Origin: an uncultured Alistipes sp.
GTDB taxonomy: Bacteria; Bacteroidota; Bacteroidia; Bacteroidales; Rikenellaceae
Reading direction: 5' to 3'
DNA: 64,000 nt
Assembly: GCA_944321955.1 (NCBI GenBank)
Contig: CALUNG010000001.1
Coordinates: 179,087-243,086, forward strand
Under the pieces are notes generated by a model, which was not told the DNA's origin, searched no databases, and saw only the letters and a list, made by a program, of their open reading frames with translations. A program made the position numbers and the translations under genes. Positions 61,166 to 64,000 of the stretch are shown piece by piece; the stretch's first letter is position 1; each line of letters begins with the position of its first letter.

Positions 61166-62425
61166 ATGGAAAATTTGGAATATGATGTAGTGGTGATAGG
61201 CGCCGGAGCAGCCGGCCTGATGGCCGCCGGAACGGCGGCTCGGAACGGCTCGCGCGTATTGCTGCTCGAAAAGATGGAGAAACCGGCGCGCAAGGTGCGC
61301 ATTACCGGCAAGGGACGTTGCAATCTGACGAATGCCCGTCCGCCCGAGGAGCTCGTACAGCAGGTTCGCACCAATGCCGATTTTCTGGCTCCGGCATTTG
61401 CCGAGTTCAACAATCGTTCGACCATGCGTTTCTTCGAACGCAACGGTGTGAAACTCGAAACCGAACGCGGCGACAGGGTGTTCCCCAAGAGCGGTAAGGC
61501 TGGCGACATAGCAAATGCACTGGAGTACTATTGCCGCGACAACGGCGTGGATATAGAGTGCAATTCGCGGGTTACGGAGATACTAACGGCTGCCGGAAGG
61601 GTATACGGCGTATTGTATTTCAACAAACGCGGCTATGAACGCAAGGTCGAGGCCCCGAACGTCATAATCGCTACGGGCGGAGTGTCGTATCCGGCTACCG
61701 GTTCGACCGGCGACGGATACCTTTTTGCAGACGCGTTGGGCCATACGATCGAGCCGGTACGTCCGTCGCTGACACCGCTGGTTACGTCGCATTCTCAGCG
61801 TTCGTACATGAACGGACTGCTTTTACGCAATGTCCGGGCCGTGCTGTATGTCGACAATGTGCCGGTGCGTGAAGAGTTCGGCGAAATCGGTTTCTCCGAA
61901 CGGGGAGTCGAAGGGGCTGTGGCGTTGCGCATGAGCCGCGATGCTGTCGATGCGCTTATCGACGGCAAGAGCGTCAAGATCGTTCTCGACCTCAAGCCAG
62001 CCTTGACCGATGAGGTGCTGCGAGAACGTATCAAGCGCGAAGTCGCCGAAATGCAGCCCGAAGAGTTTTTCGGCGAACTGCTGCGCAAACTTGTGCCCAA
62101 ACAGCTGGTGGTGCCGTTGGCAAAGGAGCTGGACGTACACTCGAAACTCTACATATCGAAGGTCTCCGAAGCCGAATTCGAACGTCTCGTCAAGGTACTG
62201 AAGGGTTTCGTGCTGCCAATTACGGACTATGCGCCTTTCGAGTATGCCGTGGTTACGGCCGGCGGTGTGCATTGCGACGAGGTCAATCCACGTACCATGG
62301 AGTCGTTGAAGGTCAAGGGACTCTATTTTGCCGGCGAGGTGCTCGACGTCGATGCCAATACCGGCGGATACAATTTGCAGATAGCTTTTTCGACCGGACA
62401 TCTGGCCGGCATGTTGAAAAAATGA
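61166..62425 (+). CDS. HI0933-family FAD/NAD(P)-dependent oxidoreductase
   Basis: A 419-residue flavoprotein. The FAD-binding loop is VVVIGAGAAGLMAAGTAA (residues 8-25), followed by LLLEKMEKPARKVRITGKGRCNLTNA, the mark of this family, and IIATGGVSYPATGSTGDGY. The C-terminal TAGGVHCDEVNPRTMESLKVKGLYFAGEV closes the FAD site. The family includes BaiN of bile-acid-converting clostridia, but most members have no known substrate. It heads a three-gene operon with ATGA overlaps. It lies about 57 kb from the steroid operon, so a link is not implied. Confidence 0.92.
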   Translation: MENLEYDVVVIGAGAAGLMAAGTAARNGSRVLLLEKMEKPARKVRITGKGRCNLTNARPPEELVQQVRTNADFLAPAFAEFNNRSTMRFFERNGVKLETERGDRVFPKSGKAGDIANALEYYCRDNGVDIECNSRVTEILTAAGRVYGVLYFNKRGYERKVEAPNVIIATGGVSYPATGSTGDGYLFADALGHTIEPVRPSLTPLVTSHSQRSYMNGLLLRNVRAVLYVDNVPVREEFGEIGFSERGVEGAVALRMSRDAVDALIDGKSVKIVLDLKPALTDEVLRERIKREVAEMQPEEFFGELLRKLVPKQLVVPLAKELDVHSKLYISKVSEAEFERLVKVLKGFVLPITDYAPFEYAVVTAGGVHCDEVNPRTMESLKVKGLYFAGEVLDVDANTGGYNLQIAFSTGHLAGMLKK

Positions 62426-62937
62426 AGATAAACGGACGCAGCATCAAACGACGCCTTTACGGCATCAGAAAATTGACCGACAGATTGTCGCGCGCGCGTT
62501 ACTTTCGCGGACACGGCATTCATTCGCCTTTTGTCTACTCGATAGTAAGGCAGGTCTTCATGAAGTCGAATTTCACGACCGATCGTCGCGATTTGTATGA
62601 TGCCTTGATTGCAAGGGGTGTTCCTGAACGGCGCGCCGTGCAGTTGCAGAACCTTTTCGTGCATTGCCGTTACGGATCGTTCGGTATAGATTGCCCGTGT
62701 GAAGGAGTCGATTTTGTGGTGTTGACACGGGAATTTCCGACCGAGTCTCTCGCCGATGCTGCGGCCGATGCCCGCAAGTGTGGTACGACTCTTGCCATCA
62801 TGAGCCCGTACGACAGACGTGAACGCGATGCGGCCTGCAAGAAAATTGTTGCAGCGCATGTGTGTACGACAGTCGATAACCGCGGCTATCTGTTGGTATT
62901 CAACAACAGGCTGCCGAAACAACACTTCAAGTTATGA
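62422..62937 (+). CDS. Small protein related to the N-terminus of Bacteroidetes SAM-methyltransferases, function unknown
   Basis: A 171-residue protein. The segment RYFRGHGIHSPFVYSIVRQVF (residues 27-47, shown in part) resembles the opening of a Bacteroidetes class I methyltransferase-like family as I remember it. The SAM-binding DxGxGxG motif is absent and the protein is about 80 residues shorter than those enzymes, so it is a degenerate or specialised member. It overlaps the upstream and downstream genes by 4 bases each (ATGA), so it is translated in coupling with both. Confidence 0.65.
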   Translation: MKINGRSIKRRLYGIRKLTDRLSRARYFRGHGIHSPFVYSIVRQVFMKSNFTTDRRDLYDALIARGVPERRAVQLQNLFVHCRYGSFGIDCPCEGVDFVVLTREFPTESLADAAADARKCGTTLAIMSPYDRRERDAACKKIVAAHVCTTVDNRGYLLVFNNRLPKQHFKL

Positions 62938-63485
62938 AAGTATATACCAAAACAGGCGATAAGGGTAAAACATCTCTTGTCGGCGGAGAACGTGTCGCCA
63001 AATGCGACGTCAGAGTGGAGGCATACGGTACCGTCGACGAACTGATGGCGTTCGTGGCCCTTCTTGGCGACAATCTGCGTACAGACTCACGTCTCGGCGA
63101 TATTGCCGAAGATACCGACCGCATCAATTCCCAGCTTATGACCGTTGCGTCGCTGCTTGCCGTAGGTGCCGGCGGTGAGGGTAAGATACAACCGTTGAAG
63201 CCAGAGGCTGTCGGATATCTTGAAAACCGTATCGATGCGTTGCAGGCGGAAGTTCCACCAATTACCAAGTTTACCATACCGGGCGGCGATGTGAAGGTCT
63301 CGTTGTGCCATGTTTGCCGTACCGTTTGCCGACGTGCCGAACGTGCCGCACTTCGTTCTGCGGCACAATATGACCTCGAACCTTCGGCAACCGTTTATCT
63401 AAACCGGCTGTCTGACTATTTCTATCTGGCAGGTCGTGCCGTTACTGAGCGATTGGGCGTTGAGGAGCATTTGTGGATTCCTTAG
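62934..63485 (+). CDS. Cob(I)yrinic acid a,c-diamide adenosyltransferase, PduO type
   Basis: A 183-residue PduO-type ATR. The ATP-binding N-terminus is TKTGDKGKTSLVGGERVAK (residues 5-23), and VEAYGTVDELMAFV, CRTVCRRAERAAL and YLNRLSDYFYLAGR follow. It attaches the adenosyl group to cob(I)alamin, giving coenzyme B12 for mutases. The start overlaps the upstream stop (ATGA). No other cobalamin gene is in the window. Confidence 0.95.
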   Translation: MKVYTKTGDKGKTSLVGGERVAKCDVRVEAYGTVDELMAFVALLGDNLRTDSRLGDIAEDTDRINSQLMTVASLLAVGAGGEGKIQPLKPEAVGYLENRIDALQAEVPPITKFTIPGGDVKVSLCHVCRTVCRRAERAALRSAAQYDLEPSATVYLNRLSDYFYLAGRAVTERLGVEEHLWIP

Positions 63486-63579
63486 TTTTGTCAGTATACA
63501 TAATATGCTGGCAATAAATGGTTTAGTGTAGACGCGTCCATAAAAATGCAAGTAATTTGCGCACTTTGCGCATAAAATA

Positions 63580-63609
63580 TTTGTATATATGGAATTTTTT
63601 ATACATTTG
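63580..63609 (+). promoter_or_regulatory. Promoter of the DUF2795 gene
   Basis: TTTG (63580-63583) is followed after 18 bases by TACATTTG (63602-63609) and C: a complete -33/-7 pair with a leader of about 65 bases. Confidence 0.82.
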
Positions 63610-63679
63610 CGGAAAATTTCTTCGCGTCAGCCAACAACACGAAGTGAATGATAAGATTGTACACTAAAATTTATTGCTT

Positions 63680-63901
63680 ATGTACTGGACACTTGAACTT
63701 GCATCGAAACTTGAAGATGCCCCATGGCCTGCGACAAAAGACGAATTGATAGACTATGCCGTTCGTTCTGGCGCGCCCCTGGAAGTTCTGGAGAACCTGC
63801 AGGAGATAGAAGACGAAGGTGAGATTTATGAGTCTATCGAGGATATATGGCCCGACTATCCGTCCAAGGACGATTTCTTCTTCAACGAGGAGGAATATTA
63901 G
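63680..63901 (+). CDS. DUF2795 domain protein
   Basis: A 73-residue acidic protein starting MYWTLELASKLEDAPWPAT, with the DUF2795 core YAVRSGAPLEVLENLQEIED and the conserved tail WPDYPSKDDFFFNEEEY. It is a widely conserved, strongly invariant small protein in Bacteroidetes; the function is unknown. ATG 63680 is the family start; TTG 63674 is upstream. It has a strong promoter and its own terminator, so it is a stand-alone, probably highly expressed gene. Confidence 0.93.
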   Translation: MYWTLELASKLEDAPWPATKDELIDYAVRSGAPLEVLENLQEIEDEGEIYESIEDIWPDYPSKDDFFFNEEEY

Positions 63902-63929
63902 TGCGATTTTAAGCACAGAAACAACTATT

Positions 63930-63970
63930 AAATCCCTGTCAATCAATAAGATTGGCGGGGATTTAATTTG
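63930..63970 (+). terminator. Terminator of the DUF2795 gene
   Basis: A 14-bp stem with two G-U pairs (63931-63944 with 63950-63963), loop AATAA, then an A/T-rich tail with TTTG. Confidence 0.8.
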
Positions 63971-64000
63971 TTTGGACAACAGTGTTTGACCGCCTCAAAT

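Noticed and set aside
61166-62425. HI0933-type flavoprotein as BaiN partner of the steroid operon
   Set aside because: The family is present in most bacteria, the gene lies about 57 kb away and heads an unrelated operon; family membership alone does not indicate bile-acid activity.

Overview
The window looks like a chromosomal segment of a gut Bacteroidales bacterium. The evidence is direct: a SusC/SusD locus, a Bacteroidetes-length NusB, a DUF6377 regulator, the small DUF2795 protein, and many -7 elements of the Bacteroidetes form TAnnTTTG, several with a TTG-type -33 element 17-20 bases upstream. The fairly high GC and codon usage make an Alistipes-like (Rikenellaceae) host my best guess; that is inference.

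Left part (1-6.2 kb): a PPi-type phosphofructokinase cut by the window edge, then a tight three-gene operon encoding a steroid 5-alpha-reductase homologue close to the human SRD5A enzymes, an old-yellow-enzyme reductase and a short-chain dehydrogenase. This is the enzyme set expected for reductive metabolism of bile acids or steroids. It ends in a strong terminator. A SotB-type MFS exporter and a tRNA-Ser(GCU) follow. From 6.2 to 15.1 kb a compact cluster carries sufBCDS, a dTMP kinase, a DoxX/MauE-type membrane protein and a large AsmA-type protein. A complete RND efflux system (fusion lipoprotein, pump, TolC-like channel) follows to 20.4 kb, convergent with an OsmC protein.

Middle part (21-34.5 kb): a large TPR protein and an outer-membrane barrel protein, the rplM-rpsI-rpsB-tsf translation cluster, a LuxR-type regulator and a DUF1349 secreted protein. 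Next comes an AT-rich patch with a 119-nt nested palindrome and two small secreted proteins I do not recognise. On the opposite strand lies an overlapping operon of an ABC exporter, an HprK-like kinase and an S26-type signal peptidase, which resembles part of a peptide-maturation locus.

Right part (34.5-58.2 kb): a DUF6377 TPR/transmembrane regulator, a GH31 glycosidase, a long AT-rich leader with an attenuator-like hairpin, and a SusC/D-type operon. The only recognisable catalytic proteins in and just after that operon are phosphoesterases (two endonuclease/exonuclease/phosphatase-fold proteins and one calcineurin-like phosphatase), together with two DUF5689/BACON lipoproteins. A GH3 glycosidase lies convergently beyond it. 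The likely role is surface capture and breakdown of a phosphorylated or nucleic-acid-like substrate, but the substrate cannot be read from the sequence.

The end (58.2-64 kb) is mostly housekeeping: TSCPD protein, YajC, DUF1573 lipoprotein, NusB, a sugar O-acetyltransferase, an HI0933-type flavoprotein, a small SAM-methyltransferase-like protein, a PduO-type cobalamin adenosyltransferase and DUF2795. No CRISPR array, insertion sequence, rRNA or replication origin was seen.
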